Positions 1 through 12,000 of a DNA stretch of 64,000 bases are shown here, piece by piece (the first letter of the stretch is position 1; each line of letters begins with the position of its first letter). The DNA is taken from positions 199,224,939 to 199,288,938 of the forward strand of contig NC_071355.1 in NCBI RefSeq assembly GCF_943734655.1, written 5' to 3'. This DNA is from Sabethes cyaneus (lineage: Eukaryota; Arthropoda; Insecta; Diptera; Culicidae). The notes beneath the pieces were generated by a model. It worked only from the letters and a program-made list of their open reading frames with translations, searched no databases and had not been told where the DNA came from. The translations under genes and the position numbers were made by a program.

Positions 1-535
1 GAGTTGCAGCCGCGAATCGGGCTGCTAAATTCGTAAATTCGCACAAAGCTGGCGCTCTACAGAACACTAATCCTCCCGGTGGCCCTTTACGGACACGAAT
101 TATGGACGCTAAAAGAAGCTGATCGGCGAGTGCTTGGGGTTTTTGAGCGTAAAATTCTGGGATCTATACTTGGTGGCAAAATGGAAAATGGAGTGTGGCG
201 CAGACGCATGAATAACGAGCTCTACCAAGTATGCAAATATACTGATATAGTGAAGGTAGTGCAATGTGGCAGGCTGCGGTGGGCTGGACACGTGGCCAGA
301 ATGCCCGAAGAAAGAGTAGCCAAAACTATTTTCAGCAGAGAACCAAGAAGAGGCCGTAAACTCCGAGGCAGACCCCGCACCCGGTGGGTGGGTGCTGTCG
401 AAGACGATGCACGTTCAGCTAGTGTTCATGGGGATTGGAGAACGGCAGCCCAGGACCGACGGTACTGGAGGACCATAATTCGTTCGGCGCAGGATCGGAC
501 CGTTGCCACTAAAGTAAAGTAAGTAAGTACCACTG
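1..535 (+). mobile_element. 3' end of a non-LTR retrotransposon (LINE)
   Basis: An open frame at 79-522 encodes 147 aa of the C-terminal tail that follows the reverse transcriptase in a common insect LINE type: ALYGHELWTL, then VFERKILGSILGG, a WRRRMNNEL block, RLRWAGHVARMPEERV and GRPRTRWVGAVEDDA. The tail of the LINE at 53.6-55.8 kb ends in a matching GDW..AAQDR..WR block, so both probably belong to one family. Bases 1-78 continue the match but contain a stop. The ORF is followed by a short TAAG-type tail (about 515-530), as in the second copy. The reverse transcriptase core lies outside the window or is lost. The clade is uncertain. Confidence 0.75.
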
Positions 536-1300
536 ACGGCCTCGTTTGGTTCTTATAATGAATATCACCAACCTGGTATGCCCTACACACCGCAGCACCA
601 ATACGCAGCAAAATCTTTACAGACCAAGCAATTCCTAAGATTCTGTTTTTTGGGTTATTATAATGAATTCACTTTTTATCACCCGTCATGATGCGATGAT
701 GAAAACTTTTCATTTGTGCTGCTGAAGCAGTTGTTCACAGACGACACTAAACATTCCTTGGCATTCCCAACCGCTTAGAAATGGCTTGACGGGTAACTTT
801 TACTGCTAAAACAAGTTTTTTTTTTGTATTTTGCACAGCTGCTCATCGAGAAATGTTTTCAAATCCGTGTCTTTGGAAGTGTTTTTGGAAGAACAGTTGT
901 CAACACCGAAATCATCGTAAATGAAGCGACGGAACCAACCACGGTACGTAGTTTCTCTCAGAGCAGCATTTTTTTCAAATTAAAGAAGAAAAGAAGAGAA
1001 GAAATTAGTAAATTTCACACAATCAAAAATATATGACGCCAAAATAAAATCGCTAATGTGCCAAGGCGGGTTGTTTATCATGTGTCTAAGCTTGGCTCAT
1101 GATGTTTTTCGGTAAATAGTAGGAACTAAATTGGGCATCTAATATCATCTTGTGATTTAGACCATGGTTTTTGTTTTCAAGTATGTTTGAAGCAAACTGT
1201 ATCACAATAATCGGAATAGGAATCGGCAGCTACAATTGTATGTCTCGCTCACGAGTCCAACGTTGATAGAAATTTTTTGAACTGAATAAAAATTTGCTAA
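536..1300. other. Intergenic, nothing recognised
   Basis: AT-rich DNA with short homopolymer runs. The only frame of note (824-1036) has a low-complexity lysine/arginine-rich end and no family signature. Confidence 0.5.
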
Positions 1301-1636
1301 GTGAAGCAGAACTCAGATTTGCAAAGTATCTACACTATTTATTCAGAACCAAGTTGGATAAATATTATCGTAAAAACGTCCATAACTAACTATAAACTCA
1401 ACGGTTTCGCTGATCCTACTCCATCGTATTCCACCCCACCTCACGAGAAGCCAAAATCTTCTATTTCACCTTATCACTTAAGCGATTGGCAGCTAAGCTC
1501 ACCTAGGCAAGAATCTGGAAAGCTTGCGGCAGCGGTGGCAAAACCAGTGAAGATGCGGTTTGAGAAACCAACTTGTGTTGCGCTACCCGACGATGACGAC
1601 GAACCTCCTCGCGATGCTCGATTACTCCTCGACTAG
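1301..1636 (+). CDS. Uncertain ORF, possible coding exon
   Basis: This 111-codon frame has a second half (from about codon 40) of ordinary soluble-protein composition: proline/serine-rich, then KMRFEKPTCVALPDDDDEPP and a stop. The first half is AT-rich and unlike coding sequence, so if real it may be a terminal exon entered at an acceptor such as the pyrimidine-AG around 1340 or 1479. I recognise no domain. No polyadenylation signal follows closely. It may be chance, since this stretch is GC-richer than its surroundings. Confidence 0.2.
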   Translation: MKQNSDLQSIYTIYSEPSWINIIVKTSITNYKLNGFADPTPSYSTPPHEKPKSSISPYHLSDWQLSSPRQESGKLAAAVAKPVKMRFEKPTCVALPDDDDEPPRDARLLLD

Positions 1637-2395
1637 ATCGATCGACACTCGCGACCACAACAGCGGGCAACACCTATTCCGACCCACAGCTGTACCGAAA
1701 CTGACGACGGTGTAATTGCTCCGAGTACACCGAGAGTGAACAATTGCGATACTCGATTTTTTTTTGCTTTCCCTGTATGTCGCTGCTGGCGGCTTAGTAC
1801 TAGTTCTGCAACAGCATGCTTGCATCGTCGATCGTCGTTGCAAGTTTCCTATGTAACAAAGCGCGCCTCGAACCGAAATGGGCTTCGATCTTGGGCCGGT
1901 TGGTCGGTTGGCTGGCTGGTGGGTACGCGATGTGGTTGCTGCGGCGGTGGTACATAGACATATAATGCGAGACAGAGGTTTATGCACTTCACCACCATGC
2001 GCCGCACCGGTATGCCAGTAATTATTTGAATAAATTTTTCGCTCGAGCCGTTTCAATGGGACAGTATACATGATTTTCAAATCAAATTAATAAGCATGTT
2101 CGATTCTAATGTTACTTTAATGCGTTCAATAAGGTACTTTATCGCTCCGTGGATAATTATTTGCAAAACAATTTACCTAATAATGCGTGTCCTGTATAGA
2201 AATATATGCCAAACGGTGATGGCAGCTCATTTCTGAATCTTTTATTTGTGGCTGTGATATGTGCTACGTTCAAACATGCAGAAAACTGGATGCCCAATCT
2301 TATTCATTTACTGTAACACAGGCTCATACGTCTGATTATGAAGATATTGTGTGATGTTACTAAATATGATATATTTTCATAGATTTAAAATTTGA
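1637..2395. other. GC-richer intergenic block, no gene called
   Basis: The GC-richer DNA at about 1640-2000 gives overlapping frames on both strands (152 aa on -, 73 aa on +). Neither shows a domain and both have low-complexity stretches. It could be promoter or 5' UTR of a neighbouring gene, but there is no convincing TATA/Inr pair. Confidence 0.3.
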
Positions 2396-2398
2396 ATA

Positions 2399-2592
2399 CC
2401 ATGCACCTTCCAGCATTGGACAAAAGATAGGAGTCACAACGACAACTTGTTAAGCGTAGCTACCTATTAACCCCCCCCCCCCCTTTCCTTTCCACTCGTT
2501 CCCCTCCTTTCCCAAAAAAAAATTTCATTGCTTTCCCCTACCGTCTCCATCAATTGTAAAAAACCATCGTTTCAAAAAAATTAACTTATAGT
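2399..2592 (+). repeat. Pyrimidine-rich SINE-like repeat (family D), 5'-truncated copy
   Basis: The text from CATGCACCTTCCAGCATTGG through a C-run near 2470 to a CATCAATTGTA-type 3' part matches, in reverse complement, the fuller copy at 40560-40890, which has a tRNA-like head. This copy lacks the head. Other relatives lie at 32095-32345, 44336-44478, 47555-47835 and 56430-56560. Confidence 0.7.
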
Positions 2593-3046
2593 TGTAGTTT
2601 TAGGCAACTATTGAACCACACGACTTTATTGTCAATTGTTATATTTTTTAAACTAATATTTTCGGTAGACTAATGTATTTTCAGAGAGCGAAATAAGGTG
2701 CTATAACCTTGGTCAATCGCAGCCTGGCTTCTGGTCTAAATGCCATTAGTTCATCCCCAAGGGTCCGGAGTATCACTTAACCTTTATTAGCAAAGATACT
2801 CCCTACGACTGTGAATAAATCATTATCTATGTGGAAAGCGTTTGGTACGGGAAATCCACGCTTTCTTCCTACGCCTTGATTTCAAAGATTTTGATGGAAT
2901 TAGGTATTATTCCTAGTTCCACTTGATTCCTTGGAATTCTCTCTGCGGTACATGCTGCGCAGTTGGCTTGGCCGTTGACAAGAAAAATGATTGATTCAAG
3001 TAATCGTCATTTTCCAGGATGCCTTCAAGAATTGGCTGCGTTAGTG
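2593..3046. other. Intergenic, nothing recognised
   Basis: AT-rich DNA without a credible frame or repeat relationship elsewhere in the window. Confidence 0.4.
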
Positions 3047-3049
3047 TGA

Positions 3050-3070
3050 GATTAGATTAGATTAGACTAG
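3050..3070. repeat. ATTAG microsatellite
   Basis: About four copies of ATTAG directly before the mariner remnant, the last ones imperfect. Confidence 0.8.
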
Positions 3071-3076
3071 AATATT

Positions 3077-3325
3077 AATCCCTTTAACGCATCGGAACTA
3101 AGGCCAATCGAAAAATACTGGGCTATTACGAAGCTGGCACTACGGAAGCATCCCAAGGAAGTCAAATCTATGAAAAACATGAAGAAAAAGTGGGTTTCCG
3201 TACAGAAGAAGCTGCATTCAGATGTTGTACGGAACCTTATGAGTGGAGTTAAGCGTAAGGTGCAAGCATACGGTTATGATATGGAAGTTGTACGAAATAG
3301 ATTTGCGCAAAGCTTACTAACTTAG
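3077..3325 (+). pseudogene. Tc1/mariner transposase, C-terminal remnant
   Basis: An uninterrupted frame of 82 codons reads NPFNASELRPIEKYWAI, then KKWVSVQKKLHSDVVRNLM and SGVKRKVQAYGYD, and stops with TAG. The xELRPIExYWAI block is the hallmark around the third catalytic acidic residue of Tc1/mariner (ITm) transposases, and the SGVKRKV region is typical of their C-terminus. Everything upstream is missing: the DNA-binding domain and the first two catalytic aspartates. A terminal inverted repeat was not found. A different N-terminal fragment of such a transposase lies at 51181-51546 on -. Confidence 0.8.
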
Positions 3326-3436
3326 TAATATTTTATTGTCTGAAAATTTGAAAAGGATCTGTCAGCTAGGACTCTCAATTTCCAAGGGAGCACTCAATAG
3401 AAGAGCTACCAGTTCAACGTCGAAGCGCTGCAGGAG

Positions 3437-4179
3437 GTGTGCTGGAAGGGCTCAACGTACGTTCAGAGATGGACATACAGAGATGGACATGTCTGGGTGA
3501 AATCACGTATAGCAGGTGAAACACATGTATTTGCCTCAGTGTATTTTCCTCCAGACCATGCTCATAAATCGTCTTACGAAGCATTTTTCCAAATTGCCGA
3601 ACAAATTTTATCACAACTGCCTCCTGAGGTTAAAGTTCACATCTATGGAGACTTCAATCAACGCCATGCAGACTTCATTCCGGACTCTGAAAATGAATGT
3701 ATCTTACTTCCAATCGTTGGGGAAAATGAAACCTTGCAGTTCATTTTTGACAAAACTGCTAATTTGGGTCTGAACCAAATTAATAAAATTAAAAACCAAC
3801 AAAATTGCTATCTAGACTTTTTGCTCACAAACATTTACGAAGACTTCTGTGTGACTGAATCATTAAACCCACTTTGGAAAAATGAGGCATTTCCAGGCAC
3901 AGCAATTGAATATTCTTTATTTATACACCAATACCAAAGACCCAACGATTGCGAATATGAAGAAGTTTTTGAATACGAAAAAGCTAACTATGAAAGTATT
4001 AGAGGTAGGATAAACTGTGTTAATTGGCAACATATTCTCAAGAATGAAGAAAATGTCGACACTTCTGTAGGCATATTTTATAAACTTTTGTTAGAAATAA
4101 TGATACAGAACATACCGTTAAAGAAAAGAAGACGTCACAAAAATTCAAAAAGCCCAGTCTGGTATAACAGCCAAATTAA
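3437..4179 (+). pseudogene. LINE endonuclease-domain fragment
   Basis: The frame reads FASVYFPPDHAHKSSYEAFF, then VKVHIYGDFNQ, the conserved GDFN of apurinic endonuclease-like domains that nick target DNA for LINE insertion. It continues through a DFLLTN block into a linker ending SPVWYNSQIK. The N-terminal endonuclease residues are missing. The frame continues into unrelated sequence after about 4180. Confidence 0.75.
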
Positions 4180-4282
4180 GAAAGGTTTTGTGCCTGTGGG
4201 AAAAGAGGCTGTTGCTTCATTCCCAGGGGTTTTCCTTTTCCTATTAATAAAAGTAAAAGTAAAAGTAAAAGTAAAAAGAATC
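4180..4282. repeat. Short insertion ending in a GTAAAA microsatellite
   Basis: LINE coding sequence stops making sense at about 4180 and resumes at about 4283 with LKNRKQKAHKIYKKH. The intervening roughly 100 bp ends in about five GTAAAA units, like the simple-repeat tail of another retroelement. Boundaries are approximate. Confidence 0.5.
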
Positions 4283-4353
4283 TAAAAAATCGCAAACAAA
4301 AAGCCCATAAAATTTATAAAAAACACGCCAATAGTGAAAATTTAGCAATATAC

Positions 4354-5759
4354 TTGGACATATGCAACCAGCTTAATTTAGCAATCAGCAATGCATTTGA
4401 AGAGTACAACTCAAAAATTGAACTTGAAATAAAGTCCAGTTCTAAAAACTTCTTTAATAACTCGGAAAAGATTTGTAATCTCTTTGCAAAAATTTTTCAA
4501 GAAATCTATACAACATTTTCTGAAGAAGATCGCGACCGCGACTATTTTGCATTTTATCCGGAATTTTCAGTGGATATAGGTGTCAACCAACTTCATGCCC
4601 AGGACATTTTGCAGGCCTTAAAAAATTTAGATGCCTCAAAAGGCCCTGGACCCGACGGAATCCCTCCAGTCTTCATAAAAAATCTTGCAATGGAGTTTAC
4701 AGCTCCTTTGTTTTGGTTTTTTAACTTATCACTGGAAACCGGAATCTTTCCAAAAATGTGGAAAAGCTCTTTTCTAGTACCTATCTTTAAATCAGGTCGG
4801 AAATCTGACGTACGTAATTATCGTGGCATTGCCATAATCTCTTGCATTCCAAAACTTTTCGAATTAATGAAAAATTATGCCTGCAAATTAAAAACAGAAT
4901 TACAGAAATGCAACACGGTTTCTTCAAAGGACGCTCGACTACGACAAATTTAATGGAATTGATTAACTATTCATTGAATGCAATGGATTATGTAAACCAT
5001 GTAGAAGCACTTTATATGGACTTTAGCAAAGCATTTGATCGCATTGACATACCAATGCTGCTTTTCAAATTGCAAAAAAATTGGAATTCAACCAGGGCTC
5101 CTGAAATAACTTGAATCGTATTTATCTAATCACCAACAAATAATTAAATTTAACGGAAAGAACTCGAATCCAATTCAAGTCAATTCTGGGGTCCCTCAAG
5201 GCTCTCATTTGGGCCTCTTCTTTTCATTTTGTATGTAAACGACATTTCTTTCATTCTCAAGAAACTTAAAGTGCTAATATATGCCGATGACATGAAACTC
5301 TTTTTGGAAGTAAAAAATGAAGAAGACATCAATGTATTCCAGAATGACATACACATATTCTACACATGGTGTAATAAAAAGCCTATTAGAACTTAATGTA
5401 AAAAAGTGCAATCTAATAACATTTACCAGAAAAAGAAATGCACCAGAAGTCTCAATCAGATTAAGAAATCAAACAGTAGAAAAATGTGAATAAGTTAGGG
5501 ATTTAGGAATTATCTCCAAGCTAAATTTTATCGACCATTATAACGACCATTAATACACAAGTCAAATAACATGCTAGGTTTCATCAAACGTTTTAGCTAC
5601 AATTTTTTGGATCCATACACAATCAAAACATTATACATTGCCTATGTGAGGTCAATACTGGAATACTGCAGCATTGTACGGTCACCTTTTTCCATCACGC
5701 ACGAAGAGAGAATAGAATCAGTACAAAACAATTTCTCTTATATGCCCTTCGTAAATTAG
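4354..5759 (+). pseudogene. LINE reverse transcriptase, frameshifted
   Basis: The catalytic core is spread over three frames: 4354-4953 (KGPGPDGIP to NYRGIAIISCIPKLFE), 4842-5114 (GFFKGRSTTTN and the DFSKAFDRID block) and about 5115-5330 (VPQG and YADD motifs with an in-frame stop). The 5571-5759 piece (MLGFIKRF, TIKTLYIAYVRSILEYCS) is the usual region after the palm. The RT copies the element RNA into the nicked target. Multiple lesions make this a pseudogene. Confidence 0.8.
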
Positions 5760-5860
5760 GTTGGACAACATTTCCTCTTCCATCATACGAAGCACGCTGC
5801 ATGCTTATAAATATACAATCATATATTTGTATAGGCCATATGGCCTCTGAGAGACATGAA

Positions 5861-6292
5861 ATGATCGCCAATCGCTATTTTGTCGAATGCTAATGTTTTT
5901 TGATATGCGACACGACATGCTTTACTGATGCTAAAATGTCCCGTTACGGGAACCGGTTCCGGATTTATAGTGTCCCCCCGGATCCGGATGGCGCGCACCA
6001 TGGCTCCTAACTGCGGCAAAGTAACTGATATGTCCACAGTCGATGATATGTTTACAAAAATCAACACATTTCAATTTAAGATATTTGGCAACTTTATCTA
6101 AAAAATCCATATCTCGGTCCCCCAAGGAACTCCGGGACCATATGACATATGGCCATTATCTATAGATATTATGAAAATAGAAAATATTTTCGGCAAAATT
6201 CCCAAATTTGGTGAAAAAATATTGAAAGATAAAAAAGTTACGGCCATTTTAGTGAATTTTGCGGTGCTAAAAATGATGTAGACCTTAGAGGG
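5861..6292. repeat. Dispersed repeat, inverted partner at 59128-59576
   Basis: Roughly 430 bp closely match the reverse complement of 59128-59576, from TGATCGCCAATCGC at one end to GTAGACCTTAGAGGGG at the other. Landmarks include a GGATCCGGATGGCGCGCACC segment. Frames inside are shadows with no domain. It abuts the decayed LINE on the left and the CAAGTAACAA-family transposon on the right, so it is probably an inserted element of unknown class. Confidence 0.7.
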
Positions 6293-6299
6293 GATAACA

Positions 6300-7060
6300 G
6301 GGTAACACTCTGACCAAACAGTTTTTTTTTTGCTGCTGTTATGAAGAATACTAAAGTTCAACACCAAAATCATTTTTTATGCGAAGCCATATTGCCATAT
6401 TCTAGTATTTTGTTTTAGCTTGCAACTAAAATGCAACTAAAATGATTTTGGAAGCAACTAAAATGATTTTGCTAGAAATTGAGATTGACTAACTGCATAT
6501 TTTCATTTGGTTAAAACAACCAGTTTTCGAAAATTGCAAAATTGCAGTGGTGCGTTGATTTTATCCACCTATCATATCAATATGCACGGTGAAATTAAAT
6601 GCGCCTGCGCTGCAAACCAAAGGAATTGCTTAAAATTTATTAAATATTCTATGGGATATTTTATTTTGGTCGCAATAAACCAAATCGATCAAAATAATCT
6701 GACAGTAAAACTTTAACTCACGGATATATTTTCAAGTTGATAAAGCTGGCGAACTTATTTAGCTTTCGCCAGAGCGAAAAGCGAAAAGCTTTATTAAATT
6801 ATGGCGATGGCTGTCAAGCAGCGAAAGCTTCTGGTTTTATTACTGCTTTCAGCAGAGCATGATACGACTACTTGAGCTTATAACCTGATTCTTAGAGACG
6901 TTATGAAAAGATTCTGAGAAGTGGGCCACTTGGGCCGAAAGCAGTTTTATAGCGGCCAACAGAAAGTTCTGGTGGAGCTCATAATTTTATTACTGGTTTT
7001 ATGAAATTGGTCATGAAAACCACTATACGCACGTAATAAAACTTGGAATTGTTACTTGGG
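6300..7060. mobile_element. Non-autonomous DNA transposon, CAAGTAACAA family, left end missing
   Basis: This block matches the two halves of the element at 24928-28384 (25270-25658 and 28037-28384) but lacks the Helitron that interrupts that copy, so bases 6646/6647 preserve the empty site. It ends in AATTGTTACTTGGG, the inverted form of the CCCAAGTAACAA left end of the other copy. No transposase frame is present. The left terminus is lost. Confidence 0.7.
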
Positions 7061-7129
7061 CAACAAATTGGAGAAATTTGTTCATCAGGCTGTGTCTTAG
7101 GACGACAAGCCAAGTAAGTAAATAAAGTA

Positions 7130-8033
7130 GGGGAGTGTCGTCGTGGTTGGGCCACGTTTTGGAATTCGCCCATAACTTTCGTTTCAAAAGGAATTTTGGA
7201 AACCTAAATACATCGTTGCAAAGGTCTAAGAAAAAGGTATATTTCCGGAAAGTATTGAACTGATTGCTTGAAAAATAAAAAAGCTAGAGGCATTTACGTG
7301 AAGGCCAAAAATGTTGTCATATCCGGGGCATGTTGTACAGGTTGGGCCACCGCAGAAAATGTACGACATACGTATTGAAATTTTATATAGAGACATGAAA
7401 AGAATGAATTTCGTGAACAACGACTCAGATAGGTACAAATACCCTATTTTTAATTGCATTTTTGCGAAATTTTGGCGATTTTGGAAATGGCCTTTTCCAA
7501 AGTGTACAACTACAATGAAAAAACACCAAAAATCTAGGTTTTTATCGTGTTAATTATGCTTTATTTCATCACATTTTACGAAACTGACATTCTCTAGTGA
7601 TTATTGCGCTTCTACGCTTAAAATTATGGTGACCCAACCATGACTACTCAAGTGGCCCGACCTGTGCAAATAGCGCTTTTCCAGTATTTTACCTTAGCCT
7701 TCCCAAACACCTTACTGGAGGGGATTTTTCTATAGTCTTCGTGTGCAGCATAACACACTTCATACATTTTCAAAATTTATCTCGATAATTGCATTTCATG
7801 AATCATTTCTTGAAGAAAAGTTCATCACGCCTGGAAAACTTTTTTTCTAAGATTTAGTCACTAAATTCAGTACGGATGTTTTGAATACACGATTGAAACT
7901 CACAATATTAAGAAAAGTTAGCTGTCACAGTAAGAAGTTTTACAATGGTTGTATCATAGATATCATGAGTTACTAAAACTGTAAAATCCTAATGGCCCGA
8001 CCATAACAGTGGCTCGACGATAACGACAATACC
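7130..8033. mobile_element. TIR element, about 0.9 kb, TA-flanked
   Basis: Imperfect terminal inverted repeats: the left end reads TA then GGGGAGTGTCGTCG, and the right end is the inverse of GGGTATTGTCGTTATCG followed by TA. The interior repeats the phrase TTGGGCCAC/GGCCCGACC near both ends. Best explained as a non-autonomous Tc1/mariner-type element with TA target duplication. No transposase remains. Confidence 0.55.
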
Positions 8034-8139
8034 CTATATAAGCACGTGTTATTCCTCATATTAACTATTCTGATTAGATATATATAATATATATCTCACT
8101 GAAAGCAAATAATTCACCAAAAGTAAAAAATAAATTATA

Positions 8140-9006
8140 CCGATTTTGTCAGCTCCCGATTTTGTCTATCCCCGCTTTTGTCTACCCCCGATTTTATCAG
8201 CTTTTTATCCTGATTTTGCCAGCCTATAAATTTTGCTTAACTTTTGTACTTTTAAACATGATTTATAATTCTTTTCAGCCTGCTTGAAGCTGTTCTGATT
8301 CTCTGCGGAGAGTTTTTGTGCCTTCTTGCGAGTTATTTGGGGCCAACATTAGGGTATGTTTATAGTAAAAGTTCTATAGTTCCTGAACAAGCATAGATAG
8401 AGGTATCCTATAATCAGCAATGTTGTGTATTTTTACTATTTGTACAACTTTGTAAAACAGAAAAAAGTCATACAACAACTACAAAAACAGCTAAAATAGA
8501 AAAACTACTTTTACGTTTTTTCATTTATGAGAAATAGGATTTTTCTATCTTTGCTGAAGAGATAGAAGGTTGCTGTCTTCAGCAAAAAGTTTTGTTATAA
8601 TATTCTGTAAAACTTTGCGGAACACATCAATGTGTTATATTGAAACTGAAGAAAAATAAATTTTTAATTGTACGTTTAGAGGAATCGATCAAAAATTGAA
8701 TTCCACTGGACGATAGAACTTTCAATTTTAAGAAACTCTTCCAAAGGTTTCATAAACCTAAAACCAAGTTTTCCCGCTTAAAGCTAATACGCACCAAAAG
8801 AGGTTTTGGACCAGTGTGCTGTGCCCGGTTCATTGAGCTTTCGGTTGACCAATTAAGGGGTAAAATTTAATTTTCAGTAGAAGTTTTCGATATTGCAAGG
8901 TCTTTAGTCTTGAATTTTGAAAAAAATTTCGAAAAAAATTTTTCCCGGTTTTGTCAGTTTCCCGATTTTGTCAGCCCAAAATTCAACATGGGGCTGACAA
9001 AATCGG
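8140..9006. mobile_element. TIR element with CCGATTTTGTCAGC repeats
   Basis: The phrase CCGATTTTGTC recurs several times at 8140-8215 and again at 8945-8975. The right edge has it inverted (GCTGACAAAATCGG, to 9006). This looks like a non-autonomous DNA element with subterminal repeats. There are no coding remnants and exact ends are uncertain. Confidence 0.5.
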
Positions 9007-12000
9007 AACATTACTGTATTATACTTTGCAGTGAAACTATGGCACCTTGCTCACCAAATCCATGCAGAGATTATTGTTAGAAGTTGGCCGGCTTGAGTTG
9101 GCCATTAAAAAACAATTTTGTTAGTTGTATAAAACTAAAAGGAAATTAAAATAGCAATTTTATTTTGACGTATTTCTCGCCAAAAGTAAATCGTGCCGAA
9201 ATCTAACAGGAACCAACTGATCAATATCACCGGTACTCTGTATTGTACCACTGAAATCATAAACCGGAGAATGTTTGCTTCGGAAAATCACACTGACGTC
9301 GACCAACATCGATCCTAAGATCCAATTGGAGTTTAAAGGCAGTTACGCTCACATTACAGCCAGTGTCTAAGGTATCCATTGCCGGTTACCTGTGATACCT
9401 ATTGGAAAGGACCCTTCAGCATTAGTAGCTGTGCGGCAGATCATTAGAAACGCGTACGATACAAACAATCGTTTATTACTAAATAAGTATTAAATCGCTC
9501 ATACTGTTAGATAATATTTTTTTATAGATTTGGTATACCTACGTCTAAGCAATTTTTAGAATTAGTTCGGAACAATTAGCGGTACTTGGGTTACGTTAGA
9601 TCATTCCAGTCTGAGTAATAATGTTGAAGTCTACAAAACAGTTCAAAACGCATTCTGAAACTGTATTTGTGAGTCGCGTCATTCATGTATCGTCCTATTT
9701 TTTCTACACAAACACAGACTATTCAGACAGTTGCCTGAATGAAAGTAAAAGCAAAAAAACAGCACATACATAATTTCAAATCGTTAGAGCTTGCACACAT
9801 CACCACCGACGAAAGAGAAAGAAGCAATAACAATAATTGCCTTCGTACGTGTGCAATTATATGAGTGTTTTTACGTGAGCTTCTATTCTCCGTACCGTTC
9901 AATTCAACGCAAACACTGTCCACTGTCCCTACTGCTTACTCATGTGTAGGTACTTGCTGTCGGAATGTCAAATGCCACCACAACACTACGGTGCGCCATG
10001 ATCATCACAGCACAGCACCGTGTTGATGATCTTTCAACTGCTCCTTGCGTCAGTGTCTCAGTGGCCCACCGATCGTTGGACGAGATTCCTACGGCCCATC
10101 GGCGACGAACACTTCAACGTAAAGCACGGTATTTTATTATTCGCACAAAACACCAAGTAAGCCCACTACACTTCTGCAACCACTTGTTGTCTTGTTGTCC
10201 TATTTGAACAATCTTTGCCTGACCCACCTCACCGCAGAGTGTGCCGGAAGGCCACCGATAGGCTTCGTCTAATGACAATTGACAACGCTGCATAATAATT
10301 CAAGGGCAACCATCGTGTACGGATGATGAGGGCAAATGATTTCACCGTCTCACAATTTTTAGTCGAAAATTCCACAAAACAGAAGAGTTCTTTGTTTTTG
10401 GAAGCGTTAGAATGTACACAAATCCAAAACAACAAGCAGGAAAAAACTAATATGGCATTCCCGGGCACAATTTCAGCGACGCACAAATTATTATTATTTA
10501 TTCTGCCTTTTTACCGAAGAACACTTCAACAACTGTGAAGAACCCTGCCAACCACTTCACCGCAGACGAGAGCAAGTTACGAACTGATTTGTACAGGTAC
10601 AAAGCCGTAGATTGCCGGCTCTGATCCGTTTTATGACGGCGACAGAGACGGCCACGAATGCGCATGTGTGAGAAAAAAGGACATTTGACGAGGGGTATAG
10701 TTCGGAAACTCGAAATGAGGATGAAAATAAAGGAAGAAAACTCCCAAAGGTGGTTGAATTTTTTGAACATTCCCACGGTAGCTTAGCTAAGTTTGGTTTA
10801 ATATTAATTAAGGCTTTTGCTGATCACTACAGGGTCCTAAAAAAGGAAAAGACTTCTGTTGATTAAAGATGTAGGATTTAATTGCACATAGCAGCAGTTC
10901 GTTCACCGGAAAAACAATTCTAATTGTCTCTTGCATCAGAAGCACATCGCATCAATTAGCTAAGCATTTAACTACATCAAATCATCATTTGTCTTAACTT
11001 TCGTAAATGCAGGAAATAAGCAACTCATAAACGATAGGACTCCTCCCCCACTTAAAGTGTCATTAACGGTAGCTTATTCACCCCGCAAAACTCTCTAGCG
11101 CTAGACACCGCAAATCCTAGACAGCCCAGTGGTCAGGCCGGTTTTGCGGACGAACAGGTAGGCACATTAAAGTTACTAGGTACCTACATAGTGATATTCG
11201 CGCGTTGTATTAGCTTCTTTCGCTTCGCCGCCACCCGGCAGCGGTTGTACTCTACGGTGTGCGGCGTGAGCGCGCTACGTACAGCACGATCGTTCGAGAA
11301 AGGAGGTCAATTTCATTACAATTACGACTTTGAACATGTTTTGCTTGCGCTTACCAATGCCATCATTTTTTTTGTGTGTCGATGCGTTGTTCAATCCTAC
11401 CTACCCGTCTAATGCTGCGAATCACCTTGTAGTAGGAATAATTTAAAGGGTCCACCGAGAGGTTTTCCTTTGTTTTGTAACGTCAATTAGAAGGCGCCTA
11501 TTTATTGCATTTATGTTTTTGCTGAGAAGGAGAGGGCAGGATAGAAAGCTTGTTTTCTACGCCACGTTTAAGTTAGAAGGAAGTAAAATCTAACAAGGCA
11601 GTCATAGTGGTGAACTTTACTTATCGTATTCGTAGGAAAGTTAGAACAGAGAGAACAGATATCTTAGATAAAGCACAAATTTACATAGTAAGACTGATAT
11701 TATCTCTTGATCGGGACTACTAATATTTTAGCGAAACAAAGGGGTAAGACAAATTACACGTTTCACAATGATTTTGTGAAAAAAAATATTGCCGAACGAA
11801 TGCCTGTTGTCTGTAGCCAGACCAAAACAAAATCGTCAAAATATTGATTGTATAATTTTCTGATTGACCAAATTATCGATAGGTTGTTAGTTGTGAATGT
11901 GCTTGGTCGATGATGGCAGCTTCGTCGTTCATTTACTAATAATGAAACAAAACATTTGCGTAGAGTTCGATCGAAAAGTGGTTCAAGTTCGAAACTTTTG

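Larger units (their letters stand above)
3410..5825 (+). mobile_element. Decayed LINE, jockey/CR1-like, with endonuclease and reverse transcriptase
   Basis: Translated pieces fall in the order of a non-LTR ORF2. An APE-type endonuclease segment (3437-4180, with IYGDFNQRHADFI) is followed by the RT N-terminal block (KNLDASKGPGPDGIP), FLVPIFKSGRKSDVRNYRGI, HGFFKGRSTTTNLMELI, YMDFSKAFDRIDIPML, a VPQGSHLG block near 5190, YADDMKLF near 5280 (catalytic YADD) and a C-terminal stretch at 5571-5759. Frameshifts and stops separate the pieces and a foreign insert sits at about 4180-4282, so it cannot be active. The 5' end and any ORF1 are missing. Clade is inferred from the motif style only. Confidence 0.8.

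Noticed and set aside
1622..2080. 152-codon minus-strand frame
   Set aside because: Composition is erratic, no domain is visible and a competing frame lies on the other strand.
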